Notes: generated by a model not told the origin, from the sequence alone. A stretch of DNA of 64,000 bases from Chersky-806 sp038252255 (GCA_038252255.1 JBBSAM010000009.1:1-64000), one strand, 5' to 3'. Counted from the first letter of the stretch, positions 26,298-35,406 are shown. Translations and numbers: made by a program.

Positions 26298-27515
26298 CTA
26301 CTCGGCGAGGTCGAGGTGGAGCATGCGGATCGCGTTGGTGCGGACGATCTTCACGATGGTCTCGTCGTCGAGGCCTTCCATGATGTCCATCGCGACCTTC
26401 AGCGAGTGCGGCCACGTCGAGTCGCTGTGCGGGTAGTCCGTCTCGAACGTGATGTTGTCGACACCGACGCTCTCGAGTGACTTCAGCCCGTGCGGGTCGT
26501 CGAAGAAGCAGCCGTAGATGCTCTCCTTGTAGTACTCGGACGGTGGCCGCTTCACCTTGTCCGCGACGCCGCCCCACGCCACGTTCTCGCGCCACACCGC
26601 GTCCGCACGCTCGAGGATGTACGGGATCCAGCCGATCTGGCCCTCGGAGTACGCGAGCTTGAGCGCCGGGAACCTCTCGAGGATCCCCGACATCAGGTAG
26701 TCCGTCATCGACATCGCCGCGTTCATGTACGTGAGCGTGGAGCCGACCGCGGCCGGCGCGTCGGCGGACGTCGACGGCATCTTCGAGCTCGAGCCGATGT
26801 GCATGCACACGACACTCTCGGTCTCGGCGCAGGCCTGGAAGAACGGGTCCCAGTAGCCGTCCTTGTCATGCACCGACGGCAGGCCGAGGAACGGGGGGAT
26901 CTCGGTGAAGCACACCGCGTGCCCACCGCGCGCCGCGTTGCGCCGGACCTCGGCCGCCGCGAGGTCCGCGTCCCAGAGCTGCACGATCGGGAGCGGGACG
27001 AGCCGGCCGTTCGTACCGGCACACCACTCGTCGAACATCCAGTCGTTGTAAGCCTTCACGCAGAGATCGGCGAGCTCCTTGTCCTTGCGCTCGAGGAACG
27101 TCTGGCCGCAGAAGCGCGGGAAGGTCGGGAAGGACAGCGACACGTCCGTGTGGTTCGTGTCCATGTCCTCGAGCCGCGCCTTCTGGTCCCAGCAGCCCTT
27201 GCGCATGTCGTCCATCGTGATCGGGGTGACGGTCACCTCTTCACGCGGGTATCCCGCGGCAGCCATGAGGCGCACGAGCGGGTACTTGAGGTCCTCGGTG
27301 AGCCACCAGTCGCACCACGTGCCGTCTTCGCCCTCGTTGGCCTCGCGGTAGCTGAAGACCCCACCGACGAAGTTCATCTCGGCGATCTTGAGCCGGATCA
27401 TGCGCGGGCCGACCTCTTTGAACTTCTCCGGGAGGCGGTCCTGCCAGACGTTCGGCGGCTCCATGATGTGGTCGTCCACGGAGATGATGCGGGGGAAGGT
27501 CTCTGCAGTGAACAT
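26298..27515 (-). CDS. amidohydrolase-family (ACMSD-like) metal enzyme
   Basis: A 405-aa protein of the amidohydrolase 2 group (ACMSD/decarboxylase-like TIM barrels). The metal site starts with SVDDHIMEPPNVW, where D-x-H replaces the usual H-x-H as is common in this subgroup, and ends with FETDYPHSDSTWP containing the late metal-binding Asp. These enzymes hydrolyse or decarboxylate small acids with a bound Zn or Mn. The ATG at 27515 lies only 14 nt downstream of operator copy 3, so transcription probably starts right before the gene, with a very short leader. It ends at the right edge of the accessory island. Confidence 0.85.
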   Translation of the reverse strand: MFTAETFPRIISVDDHIMEPPNVWQDRLPEKFKEVGPRMIRLKIAEMNFVGGVFSYREANEGEDGTWCDWWLTEDLKYPLVRLMAAAGYPREEVTVTPITMDDMRKGCWDQKARLEDMDTNHTDVSLSFPTFPRFCGQTFLERKDKELADLCVKAYNDWMFDEWCAGTNGRLVPLPIVQLWDADLAAAEVRRNAARGGHAVCFTEIPPFLGLPSVHDKDGYWDPFFQACAETESVVCMHIGSSSKMPSTSADAPAAVGSTLTYMNAAMSMTDYLMSGILERFPALKLAYSEGQIGWIPYILERADAVWRENVAWGGVADKVKRPPSEYYKESIYGCFFDDPHGLKSLESVGVDNITFETDYPHSDSTWPHSLKVAMDIMEGLDDETIVKIVRTNAIRMLHLDLAE

Positions 27516-27528
27516 GCCGGCAGGCTAC

Positions 27529-27547
27529 ATCTGACGACCCGTCAGAT
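27529..27547. promoter_or_regulatory. palindromic operator, copy 3 (8-3-8, perfect)
   Basis: ATCTGACG-ACC-CGTCAGAT, with symmetry extending to ACATCTGACG and CGTCAGATGT (27527-27549). It overlaps the last bases of the isochorismatase-like gene and lies just upstream of the amidohydrolase start at 27515, so it can switch the amidohydrolase separately from the genes before it. Confidence 0.8.
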
Positions 27548-27548
27548 G

Positions 27549-28169
27549 TCACGCCCAGGCGGCGAGGACGTCCTTGGTCGTCGTGAGCGTGGCGACCAAC
27601 GAGAGGGTGTTGGCGAGCACCGCTTCGGCGTACTCGGCGGGGACTCCGGCCACGGCGTCGGTCGGCATCACGAACTGGTAGCCGCGGTTCACGGCGTCGA
27701 ACGCGAAGTTCATCATCCCGATGTTGAGCGAGACGCCGACGCCGACGATCGTGGTGACGCTCAGGTTGCGCAGCATCGAATCGAGCTGGGTCCCGGTCAT
27801 CGGGCCGAGCCCGTGGTGGCGCGGCAAGACGACGTCCGACGCTTCGACCCCGATCGGTAGCGGGACCTGCACCGCGTCGCTGCCGGGCGACAGCGCGACC
27901 GGCGACTTCCGAACTCCGACGAACAAGCGAGCATTGCGGTTCGCACCCGTGAGGTCGGCGCGGGTCTCGGCGGTGCAGTGGAACACGGGCACCCCGACCA
28001 GCCGCGCCGCTTGTGCCAGCGCCGCGCAATGGCCGATGAGATCCACCGCCGCAGCTGCCTCGGCGAGCGCGGGGAGGGCCGACGGATCTCCCACCACCCC
28101 GTTCTGCACCTCTTGGAGCACGAGGGCGGTGTGTGCGGGGGCGACGAGCGCAGCGAGATCGATGGGCAT
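27549..28169 (-). CDS. isochorismatase-like hydrolase lacking the cysteine nucleophile
   Basis: A 206-aa isochorismatase-fold protein. The family's N-terminal D-x-Q is ALVLQEVQNGVVG, with Glu in place of the acidic Asp, and at the position of the catalytic Cys of cysteine hydrolases it reads VGVGVSLNIGMMNFAFDA, with Gly instead. True isochorismatases also lack that Cys, but here the Lys region (VVLPRHHGLGP) is altered too, so activity is uncertain. A binding or atypical hydrolase role is possible. It lies 9 bp after an acyl-CoA synthetase on the same strand and 33 bp before the amidohydrolase, with operator copy 3 in between. Confidence 0.78.
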   Translation of the reverse strand: MPIDLAALVAPAHTALVLQEVQNGVVGDPSALPALAEAAAAVDLIGHCAALAQAARLVGVPVFHCTAETRADLTGANRNARLFVGVRKSPVALSPGSDAVQVPLPIGVEASDVVLPRHHGLGPMTGTQLDSMLRNLSVTTIVGVGVSLNIGMMNFAFDAVNRGYQFVMPTDAVAGVPAEYAEAVLANTLSLVATLTTTKDVLAAWA

Positions 28170-28178
28170 GACGAGTGT

Positions 28179-29873
28179 CTAGCCGTCGTCCTCGACGAAC
28201 TGCAGGGGTTCCCCCTCCAGCAGCACCTGCTTCACGACCTTGCCCGCCGCGTTGCGCGGCAAGGGCTCGTTACGGATCTCCCAGTGCGCCGGCACCTTGA
28301 AGTACGCCAGCCCCGCCGCGCACCACGCGGTGAGCTCCTCGTCATCGAGCGTCGTCCCGGGCGCCGGAACGATCACCGCCTTCACCTCCTGGCCGAGCTC
28401 CTCGTGCGCGACCGCGATGACGGCGACCTCGGCGACTCCGGGGTGCTCCTCCAGCCGGTTCTCGATCTCCACCGGGTAGATGTTCTCGCCGCCGCGGATG
28501 ATGAGGTCGCGCTGGCGGGAAGCCAGGTAGAGGCGACCCTCCACGACCCGGCCGAGATCGCCGGTGTTGAGCCAGTGCCCGGGACCGATCACCGCCGCCG
28601 TGGCATCCGGCCGGCGCCAGTATCCCGGCATCACCATCGGCCCGCGCACATGAATCTCGCCCTGCTGGCCGTCCGGCACGACCGCGCCGAGCGCGTCGCG
28701 GATCTCGAGCGCGACGGTGGGGAACGGCCGGCCCGCGGACTCCGGGAACAGGTTCAGCTCCTCACCGCTGTTCAGGGTTGCGAGCGCAGCGCATTCCGTC
28801 TGGCCGTAACCCACCCCCATCGTCGACGCGAGGTTCGGCAGCAGCTCCTTGGCGCGCCGCTGCAACGCAGGTGAGAACGTGGACCCACCACCGCCTCCGC
28901 TGCGCAACGACGAGAGGTCGTAGTCGCCGAGCGCGGGGTGCGACACGACGCGGTGCAACATCGTCGCCGTGTACGACCAATGGGTGATCCGCTCCTGCTC
29001 GATGACGCGCATGACGGTCACCGGATCGAACCGGCCGACGGACCAGACCGAGCGCACGCCACCGACGAGATACGCGACGGCGGCCATGTGGAGACCCGAG
29101 ACGTGGAACAGCGGCGCGTTGACGAGCTGGCACGCAGGTGCCGCCTCCGGGCGGGGCGGGTTGAACATGGCCATCCGCACCCCGTGGAAGAACGAGAGGC
29201 TGAGCGCCGCCGCGATGTTGCGATGCGTGTTGACCGCGCCCTTGGGCCGGCCCGTCGTGCCGCTCGTGTAGAGGATGACCGCCGGATCGTCTTCGTCGAT
29301 CGGCACGTCGGGGAGAGCAGCTTCGAGGTCGTAGCCCCAGAGGTCGGCGAAGTCGTCCTCGATGACGATCGTCGGAACGCCCGGGTCCCCACCCTCGAGC
29401 CGGGCCAGGCGCTTGGCGTCGGCAACCAACACCTTGGGGGCGGAGTCCTCGATCCCGTAGCGAATCTCCGGCCCCACCCACCAACCGTTCAGGCCCACCG
29501 CGATCGCCCCGAGGCTCACCGTGGCCCAGAACGTGACGATCCATTCCGGGCAGTTCGCGGCAAGGATCGCGACCCGGTCACCCGGCCCGACGCCGTACCG
29601 GTCACGCAGCGCAGCCGCGACGGACGCGACCGCGCGCTCATGCTCGCGAAAGGTGATCACGCGGCGCGCGTCCCCGTCACTGAAGATGACGTATTCCGCA
29701 TCACCGAATCCGGTGGATGAGACGACCGCGTCTCGCAAGCTGCGCAAGCGGTTCGCGAACACCGGCATCCGCTCGCCGAGCACGGTGCCGTCAACGATTT
29801 CGAACATGCCGCCGGGCGCGATGAGGGCGGCTTCGATGCAGGCGAGCGCGTCGGGGATGCCGGGCGGGTTCAC
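28179..29873 (-). CDS. acyl-CoA synthetase (AMP-forming)
   Basis: A 564-aa ANL ligase. It has the ATP motif VILYTSGTTGRPKGAVNTH, the adenylate motif GVGYGQTECAA, the hinge WLNTGDLGRVVEGRLYLASR and LIIRGGENIYPVEIENRLEE, with the catalytic lysine in NAAGKVVKQVLLEG. The GTG at 29873 gives the normal N-terminus VNPPGIPDALACIEAAL; a GTG at 29927 would add 18 residues that do not look like protein. Neither has a good ribosome-binding site. It would activate a carboxylic acid for the pathway that also uses the isochorismatase-like and amidohydrolase proteins downstream. Its substrate is unknown. Confidence 0.88.
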   Translation of the reverse strand: MNPPGIPDALACIEAALIAPGGMFEIVDGTVLGERMPVFANRLRSLRDAVVSSTGFGDAEYVIFSDGDARRVITFREHERAVASVAAALRDRYGVGPGDRVAILAANCPEWIVTFWATVSLGAIAVGLNGWWVGPEIRYGIEDSAPKVLVADAKRLARLEGGDPGVPTIVIEDDFADLWGYDLEAALPDVPIDEDDPAVILYTSGTTGRPKGAVNTHRNIAAALSLSFFHGVRMAMFNPPRPEAAPACQLVNAPLFHVSGLHMAAVAYLVGGVRSVWSVGRFDPVTVMRVIEQERITHWSYTATMLHRVVSHPALGDYDLSSLRSGGGGGSTFSPALQRRAKELLPNLASTMGVGYGQTECAALATLNSGEELNLFPESAGRPFPTVALEIRDALGAVVPDGQQGEIHVRGPMVMPGYWRRPDATAAVIGPGHWLNTGDLGRVVEGRLYLASRQRDLIIRGGENIYPVEIENRLEEHPGVAEVAVIAVAHEELGQEVKAVIVPAPGTTLDDEELTAWCAAGLAYFKVPAHWEIRNEPLPRNAAGKVVKQVLLEGEPLQFVEDDG

Positions 29874-30039
29874 GATCGGCGAGGCTACCGGCGCCGCGCG
29901 TGTCTCACAGAGTGACCCGATCTTCACGGGGGGTTACCGTGCCGAACCGGCGCGACCAATGCTCACGCTGCATTGCAACTTTCCCAAAAACTTACGATCC
30001 GCGCTCGCACCCGAGGGTCGTTCCGAGGCAAGATAGTGG

Positions 30040-30202
30040 TGCCCCCGGGAGCAGGGCCGCGGGCCTCCCTGCCCGGTCCGCCGGCTCGCCCCGGGGGCAT
30101 CTTCGCTCCATAGGTCGCTGACGACGCGCGCGTGCAGGTCGTTGTATGTCGAGACCTCTCCTGCCAGACTCGCCCCGGGCGCGACGGACACCCGTCTGTC
30201 GC
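30040..30202 (+). ncRNA. structured 5' leader of the SGNH lipase gene
   Basis: The 340-bp region between the divergent starts at 29873 and 30214 has no gene but contains strong plus-strand secondary structure. TGCCCCCGGG (30040-30049) pairs with CCCGGGGGCA (30090-30099), enclosing GCAGGG/CCCTGC (30051-30056 and 30067-30072). A 9-bp stem with one G-U pair, GCGACGGAC/GTCTGTCGC with loop ACCC (30181-30202), ends directly at the GGAGGGGG ribosome-binding site (30203-30210). This layout suits a translational control element or riboswitch. The family is not recognised. Confidence 0.45.
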
Positions 30203-30213
30203 GGAGGGGGGAA

Positions 30214-31428
30214 ATGATGTATCGCAGGCTCGCATCGGTCGCGGCGTTGATCGGACTGGTGGGCGCGACGCTCGCCATGGGAGCTACGCCGGCTCACGCA
30301 GACGGCCCAGGTGTCGGATCACCTTGGATCGTCAGCGTCGGCGACTCCGCCATCTCGGGTGAGGCGGGCCGCTGGGCCGGCAACACGAACCAGAGCTCGA
30401 GCAAGGTCGACGCGCTCGGATCGACCGCTTACTACGACAACGCGACCAATACCGCGGAGCAGATCCCGGGGTGCCACCGATCGAAGTCCGCCGAGGTCTA
30501 CATCGGGTCCGGCGTGAACGGCATGAACCTCGCGTGCTCCGGCGCGCGCACCTACACCCAGACTCCGGGATCCGGCGACTTCAAGCCCGGCCTGGACTTC
30601 TACAGCGACACGAGCGGCCGCAAGGGTCAGGCGCTCGCGCTGCAGCAGTTCGCCGCGGGCCACAACGTCAAGGCCGTCACCGTGCTGATCGGCGCCAACA
30701 ACTTCGGCTTCGCCAACATCGTGCAGAGCTGCGTGACGGACTTCCTCCTGTCGCCGACGTGGTGGAAGAACTACTGCAACGACGACTCCAGCGTGAAGGC
30801 GTACTTCACCTCGTCCGCGATCTCGACGCAGACGACCGCCATTCGCGGCGCCCTGCTGAACGTGCGCCAGGCGATGCTCAACGCCGGGTACGCCGACGGC
30901 GCGTACACGATCCTCGTGCAGACGTACTCGTCGCCGATCCCCAGCGGGTCCGGGTTCCGGTACTCGGAGTCCGGGTACACCCGCCAGTCGACCGGCGGCT
31001 GCGGGATCTGGAACGCCGACGCGAACTGGGCTAACAACACGGCCGTCCCGACCATCAACGCCGCGGTGCGCAACGGCGCCACCCAGACCGGGCTCTCGAA
31101 CACCCGGATGCTCGAGAACCAGAACGCGCTCGTGGGCCGGCGCCTGTGTGAGAACACGGTCGGGCTGCTGGAGGAGAAGGGCGTGGCGTCCTGGACCAGC
31201 GCCGGCGCGGCGGACAACACCGAGTGGGTCAGCCAGATCCGCACCACCTCGACCCTGTTCGGTCCGTACCAGCTCCAGGAAGACGCGCACCCGAACTACT
31301 GGGGCCAGCTCGCGCTGCGGAACTGCCTGCGCCAGGCCTACAACGGCGGCGCGCCGCACGGCGGGACGTGCACCCGCGGTGCCAACGGTCTGAACGGGTT
31401 CGGCGAGCCGCAGATGGTCCTCGGGTAG
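30214..31428 (+). CDS. secreted SGNH/GDSL-family lipase
   Basis: A 404-aa exported hydrolase. The signal peptide runs MMYRRLASVAALIGLVGATL then AMGATPAHADG, with a likely cut after AHA. The mature protein has the block I motif SVGDSAISGE with the nucleophile Ser, the block III IGANNFGF (GxN-type), and the C-terminal DAHPNYWGQ supplying the Asp and His. Eight or more Cys residues suggest disulfides in the exported enzyme. ATG codons at 30214 and 30217 follow a strong GGAGGGGG. It is divergent from the acyl-CoA synthetase and could supply external fatty acids. The lipid substrate is inferred; the family is secure. Confidence 0.9.
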   Translation: MMYRRLASVAALIGLVGATLAMGATPAHADGPGVGSPWIVSVGDSAISGEAGRWAGNTNQSSSKVDALGSTAYYDNATNTAEQIPGCHRSKSAEVYIGSGVNGMNLACSGARTYTQTPGSGDFKPGLDFYSDTSGRKGQALALQQFAAGHNVKAVTVLIGANNFGFANIVQSCVTDFLLSPTWWKNYCNDDSSVKAYFTSSAISTQTTAIRGALLNVRQAMLNAGYADGAYTILVQTYSSPIPSGSGFRYSESGYTRQSTGGCGIWNADANWANNTAVPTINAAVRNGATQTGLSNTRMLENQNALVGRRLCENTVGLLEEKGVASWTSAGAADNTEWVSQIRTTSTLFGPYQLQEDAHPNYWGQLALRNCLRQAYNGGAPHGGTCTRGANGLNGFGEPQMVLG

Positions 31429-31494
31429 CGCGGCATACGCCCGCCGACGATTGCGGGCGGCGCTGATCGGATGTCGAACCCCGGCGGTCTGATG

Positions 31495-31527
31495 GATCCC
31501 GGAGAGGGCCGCGCCCTCTCCGGGATC
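31495..31527. terminator. 15-bp perfect palindrome after the lipase gene
   Basis: GATCCCGGAGAGGGC at 31495-31509 pairs perfectly with GCCCTCTCCGGGATC at 31513-31527 around a 3-nt loop, CGC, 67 bp after the lipase stop. It is the strongest hairpin in the window and has no T tract. It lies inside a 285-bp gap before the next gene; the rest of that gap shows nothing I can assign. Confidence 0.7.
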
Positions 31528-31713
31528 TACCCGCCGTACTACGACACCGCTCGGCCGGGGGGCTGGTGGGCGAGCTGGTGGATCGTGTTCGGCGATCCAG
31601 CCCGTGACGACCCGTTTCACGATACGACGCAGCGGTGGCTCCTCGGCGTTGAGAACAAACCCAAACCTGCCGGGTGACTGAACTTCGGGGCCGCAACAGC
31701 CGATGTACGCAGT

Positions 31714-32577
31714 GTGCGCGACCGCATCTCCCCCGGCTCGATCCTGACCCTCGGCCTCTGCCTCGCGAGCCTGGCGTTCACGATGTGGGCCGTCGAGGCC
31801 ACCGCGATCACCCAGGGCCCGCTGCATCGCGACGCCAGGGCGGTGCTCGAGCAGCCGCCGGTCCGAGAATCCATGACGAACCGGGTCGCGACGGCGATCG
31901 CGACCCAGATCCCCTCGGGCGCGGTCGACCCTCAGGTCCTGGCCGAGGTCGCGGACAAGACCCTGCAGGAGCCCGCGTTCGTCGCCGCCTTCGCGCGGGC
32001 GCTCGACCAGGTCCAGGCGCACGTCATGCACGGGACCGTGGGTCCGATCACGCTGGACCCGGTCCTGGTCGCCCAGGCCGCGCGGGATGCCTCGGCCGGG
32101 CAACCCGAGCTTGCCGCGCCGCTGTCGATCGGCACGCCGCTGACCGTCGGGTTGGCGGACGACCAGGTACCGGACGTCGCGCACTGGGCCGACCTCTGGC
32201 AGGGCATCACGCGGGTGCTGGCGTTCTTCGGGCTGGTGCTGATGACCTACGGCACGCTGCGCGTCGAGCACCGCATCTGGGCGCTCGGGCGAATCTGCCG
32301 CTGGGCGATCGCGGTCGGCGCCGGCACGCTGGCACTGTTCTGGGTCCTGCCCCGGATCCTCGAGGAGCTCGGCGGCTGGATCGGCGTCGGTGGCGTGGTC
32401 CTCGGCGCGAACGACGCGCTGATCCCCATCGCCTTCGTCCTGATCGCGGGCGGCGCGCTCGGCATGGCGACCGCCCATCGCATCGAGGCCCACGACCGGA
32501 GGCGGCTGCTGGCCGCGATCCCCGGTCCCTCGACGCGGAGCGCGGGCGTGGCGAATCCGTGGGAGAGCCCGGTCTAA
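31714..32577 (+). CDS. membrane protein of unknown function
   Basis: A 287-aa protein with an N-terminal membrane segment (SILTLGLCLASLAFTMWAVE), a roughly 140-residue extracytoplasmic domain, and three C-terminal membrane segments (from VLAFFGLVLMTYG to ALIPIAFVLIAGGALG). This arrangement, and the loop containing TNRVATAIATQIPS and DPQVLAEVADKTLQEP, resembles other actinobacterial membrane proteins of unknown role. No catalytic motif is visible. GTG at 31714 is the likely start, giving VRDRISPGSIL. It converges with the DUF2817 gene, the two stops lying 5 bp apart. Confidence 0.72.
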   Translation: MRDRISPGSILTLGLCLASLAFTMWAVEATAITQGPLHRDARAVLEQPPVRESMTNRVATAIATQIPSGAVDPQVLAEVADKTLQEPAFVAAFARALDQVQAHVMHGTVGPITLDPVLVAQAARDASAGQPELAAPLSIGTPLTVGLADDQVPDVAHWADLWQGITRVLAFFGLVLMTYGTLRVEHRIWALGRICRWAIAVGAGTLALFWVLPRILEELGGWIGVGGVVLGANDALIPIAFVLIAGGALGMATAHRIEAHDRRRLLAAIPGPSTRSAGVANPWESPV

Positions 32578-32582
32578 GGAGG

Positions 32583-33641
32583 CTAGGAGACGAGGCCCTC
32601 GGTCGAACGCTGCGCGACCTCGGTGAAGCGGTCCCAGACGATGGAGGCCCAGTCGGGGTCGTCGGGCGCGAACGCGGCCCGGAGCTGCGCCTTGATCGGA
32701 CCCGCTTCCGGCCCCCGCGGGTCGGAGTGCGCGTGCAGCCACGCGTCGGCCCGCAGTGCGTTCGACACCTCGACGATGTCGACGGTTCCCCACTCGACCG
32801 CGATGCCGGTGACCTCGCGGCCGTCGACCCACACGTCGAGCGCGTCGAGGACGTCGCCGCTCACGTCGGCCGAGACGGAGGTACCCTCGCTCGGCAGCGT
32901 GTACTCGCCGTACCAGGCCCCGAGCCGGTCCTTGCCCGCGTCGTCCGGGTGGCTGGCGATGAGCTCCCCCACGCCGTACGGGCCGAGACCCGTATGCAGA
33001 TCGACGATCGCGCACCGCTGCGCGCCGCCGAGCGACTCTCGCGCGATCGCTTCAAGAGTCCGCTGGGACCAGACGGGACCGTTGCCGCCGTAGAAGACGC
33101 CCTCCGGGTGGCGGTACTGACCCTTGCTCACCGCTTCCTGCAGCGCATCGAACCCGTGCGCACCTGCGAACTCGAGGAGGACACCGGCAGTCGACTCCTG
33201 GGTCGCCGCGTCCCAGGATCGCGGAACGAGCGCGGACGCCAACGCGTCGTAGCCCGGGTTCTCCGGGAGCGAGGCGCCGAAGTCGATGCAGTTGCGGTTG
33301 AGGTCGACGTTGTCCTCGTTCACGCGGCGGATCCATGCGAAGCCGTAGGGGTTGATCGCGTGGACCATCACGATGGCGACGCCATCCGGAACCGATACGC
33401 CTTCGGTCAACCATCGGGTCTGGCACATCGAGCCGGCAAAGCCTTCGACCCCGTGCGTCCCGCTGATCACGAGCAGCCGGGTCGGCGCGTCGGGCACACC
33501 GAGGACGGCGACGTCGGTCGCGAGCGCCTCGCCCGCCGGGCCGGTCAACGGATGCTCGTAGTGCTGGACAAGCGCACCGGCCGCGGCCGCCGCGTCACGA
33601 AACCGGCCGCGCGCCTCCGAGTAGTCCGCCGCGAGTCTCAT
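32583..33641 (-). CDS. DUF2817-type M14-like zinc carboxypeptidase
   Basis: A 352-aa protein matching the DUF2817 group of zinc-carboxypeptidase-like enzymes. The H-x-x-E metal motif is in SGTHGVEGFAGS, the substrate region is EDNVDLNRNCIDFG, the later metal His is in VDLHTGLGPYG, and the catalytic Glu is probably in TGIAVEWGTVD. It has no signal peptide, so it likely trims an acyl-peptide or related compound in the cytoplasm. It lies 10 bp from the end of the N-acyl-D-amino-acid deacylase upstream, on the same strand, suggesting that the two act on linked amide substrates under operator copy 4. Confidence 0.85.
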   Translation of the reverse strand: MRLAADYSEARGRFRDAAAAAGALVQHYEHPLTGPAGEALATDVAVLGVPDAPTRLLVISGTHGVEGFAGSMCQTRWLTEGVSVPDGVAIVMVHAINPYGFAWIRRVNEDNVDLNRNCIDFGASLPENPGYDALASALVPRSWDAATQESTAGVLLEFAGAHGFDALQEAVSKGQYRHPEGVFYGGNGPVWSQRTLEAIARESLGGAQRCAIVDLHTGLGPYGVGELIASHPDDAGKDRLGAWYGEYTLPSEGTSVSADVSGDVLDALDVWVDGREVTGIAVEWGTVDIVEVSNALRADAWLHAHSDPRGPEAGPIKAQLRAAFAPDDPDWASIVWDRFTEVAQRSTEGLVS

Positions 33642-33651
33642 GCCCCCTGGT

Positions 33652-35373
33652 CTAGCCGGTGGAGACCGTTGCCGTGTCGCGACCGGAGCGAAGGATCGTG
33701 CCGGGCACCGCGCCGGTCGACGCGTTGTCGGTGACGGTCTCGACGCCGTTGACGAAGACGTGCCTCACGCCGAGCGCGTCTGACGTCAGCCGGGCCGAGC
33801 CGCCGGGAAGGTCGGCCACGAGCGTGGCGGCGTCCGCCCCGATGGTCTCCGGATCGAAGACCACGACGTCGGCGTGGTTGCCGACCGCGAGCCGGCCGCG
33901 CTCGCGCAGCCCGAAGAGCTGCGCGGGCTGGTCCGTGATCATCCGCACCGCTTCTTCGAGCGGGACGAGCTTCCGGCCGCGGATCATGTCGCCGAGGAAG
34001 CGGGTGGTGTACGGCGCGCCGCACATGCGGTCGAGGTGGGCGCCGGCGTCCGAGCCGCCGATCATCGCCCGCGGGTCCTCCCACACCTGCTTGCGCAGTG
34101 CCCACGACGCGGCGTCGCCGTCGGGCGCGATCGGCCAGAGGATCGTGCGGAGATCGTCGTTGATCACGATGTCGAGCAGCGTGTCGAACGGCTCGGTGCC
34201 ACGTTCGGCCGCCAGCTCCTTGACCGTCTTGCCCTTCAGCCCTTCGTTCGCCTCGGAGTAGGTGTCACCGAGGACGTAGTTCGTCCAGTCCGCGAGGCGG
34301 CGGAACACGCCGGCCTCCTCGCTCTGGGCCCGCTCGTTCATCCACTTCCGGGTCTCCGGGTCCTTCAGCTTCTCGATGCGCTCGGGCACCGGGAGGGTCA
34401 TGACCTCCTTCCAGCCCGGGAGCATGAACAGCGCGCAGTACGTCTTGAAGCTCATGTTCATCGGCACGATCACCGGCATGGAGAGCGCGACCAACCGCCC
34501 GCCGGCCTCCTGGGCCCGGGTCGACGCCTCGAGCTGGCGGGTCACGCGCTCCGGCACCCGCGAGTCGACTGTGAGCACGTTCCAGTTGAGCGGCCGCTGC
34601 CCCGCGACCGACATCCGGGTGAAGAGCTCGATCTCCTCGTCGCTGAACTGGTCCAGGCAGCCGTCGACGATCGCCTCGAGCGTCGTGCCCTCGTGCTCGC
34701 TGACCGCGGCGCACAGCGCAATGACCTCGTCGTGGCTCGCCCAGCGCGACGCGACCGGCTTCCCGTCGCCGTCGGAGTGCGTGTACGAGAGTGTGGTGGA
34801 GAACCCGAGCCCACCGGCTTCGATCGCCGCGTGCAGCTCGGCCACCATCGCCGCGACCTCTTCGTCCGTGGCCTCCCGCTCGACCGCTTCCTCGCCCATC
34901 ACGTAACGGCGCAACGCGCAGTGCCCGACGAGGAAGCCCGCGTTGACCCCCACGTTGCCGTCGAGCCGGCTGAGGTACTCGGCGAACGTCTCCCAGTCCC
35001 ACGGCACGCCGTGCTCGAGCGCCGCGAGGGGCATGCCTTCGACCTGCGCCATCATGCGCCGCAGGTAGTCGGCGTCCTCCCCGTGCAACGGCGCGAGCGT
35101 GAATCCGCAGTTGCCGCCGATGACGCTCGTGACACCGTGGACGTTGCTCGGCGACGCGACCGGATCCCAGAACAGCTGGGCGTCGTAGTGCGTATGGGGG
35201 TCGACGAAGCCGGGTGTCACCACCAGCCCGTCGGCGTCGACGACCCGTTCGGCCTCCTCGTCGATCTCGCCGATCGCGGCGATCCGACCGCCGCGGATAC
35301 CGACATCGCCCCGGTAGGAGGGATCGCCCGTCCCGTCGACGATGGTCCCGCCGCGGATCACGATGTCGAGCAT
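33652..35373 (-). CDS. N-acyl-D-amino-acid deacylase-family amidohydrolase
   Basis: A 573-aa amidohydrolase of the D-aminoacylase/dihydroorotase-like superfamily. It opens with DIVIRGGTIVDGTG, has the metal motif PGFVDPHTHYDAQ (H-x-H), GGNCGFTLAPL with the Cys/His bridge region, the VGHCALR strand and a late MIGGSDAGAHLD with the catalytic Asp. Such enzymes hydrolyse N-acyl-D-amino acids or related N-substituted compounds. Length is normal. The ATG at 35373 lies 33 nt downstream of operator copy 4, so the deacylase and the DUF2817 gene are probably induced with the other operator-bearing operons. Confidence 0.88.
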   Translation of the reverse strand: MLDIVIRGGTIVDGTGDPSYRGDVGIRGGRIAAIGEIDEEAERVVDADGLVVTPGFVDPHTHYDAQLFWDPVASPSNVHGVTSVIGGNCGFTLAPLHGEDADYLRRMMAQVEGMPLAALEHGVPWDWETFAEYLSRLDGNVGVNAGFLVGHCALRRYVMGEEAVEREATDEEVAAMVAELHAAIEAGGLGFSTTLSYTHSDGDGKPVASRWASHDEVIALCAAVSEHEGTTLEAIVDGCLDQFSDEEIELFTRMSVAGQRPLNWNVLTVDSRVPERVTRQLEASTRAQEAGGRLVALSMPVIVPMNMSFKTYCALFMLPGWKEVMTLPVPERIEKLKDPETRKWMNERAQSEEAGVFRRLADWTNYVLGDTYSEANEGLKGKTVKELAAERGTEPFDTLLDIVINDDLRTILWPIAPDGDAASWALRKQVWEDPRAMIGGSDAGAHLDRMCGAPYTTRFLGDMIRGRKLVPLEEAVRMITDQPAQLFGLRERGRLAVGNHADVVVFDPETIGADAATLVADLPGGSARLTSDALGVRHVFVNGVETVTDNASTGAVPGTILRSGRDTATVSTG

Positions 35374-35406
35374 GGCGTCGTCCTTCTCCGGGGCGGCGGG
35401 GCGTCG

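Noticed and set aside
31471..31677. 68-aa open frame between the lipase and the membrane protein
   Set aside because: It contains the 15-bp perfect palindrome, has no ribosome-binding site or family resemblance, and its codon pattern looks random; I treat the hairpin as a terminator instead.
33775..33795. TCTGACGTCAG inside the deacylase coding region
   Set aside because: It resembles two operator arms fused with no spacer, lies within a conserved coding sequence, and is not near a start codon.
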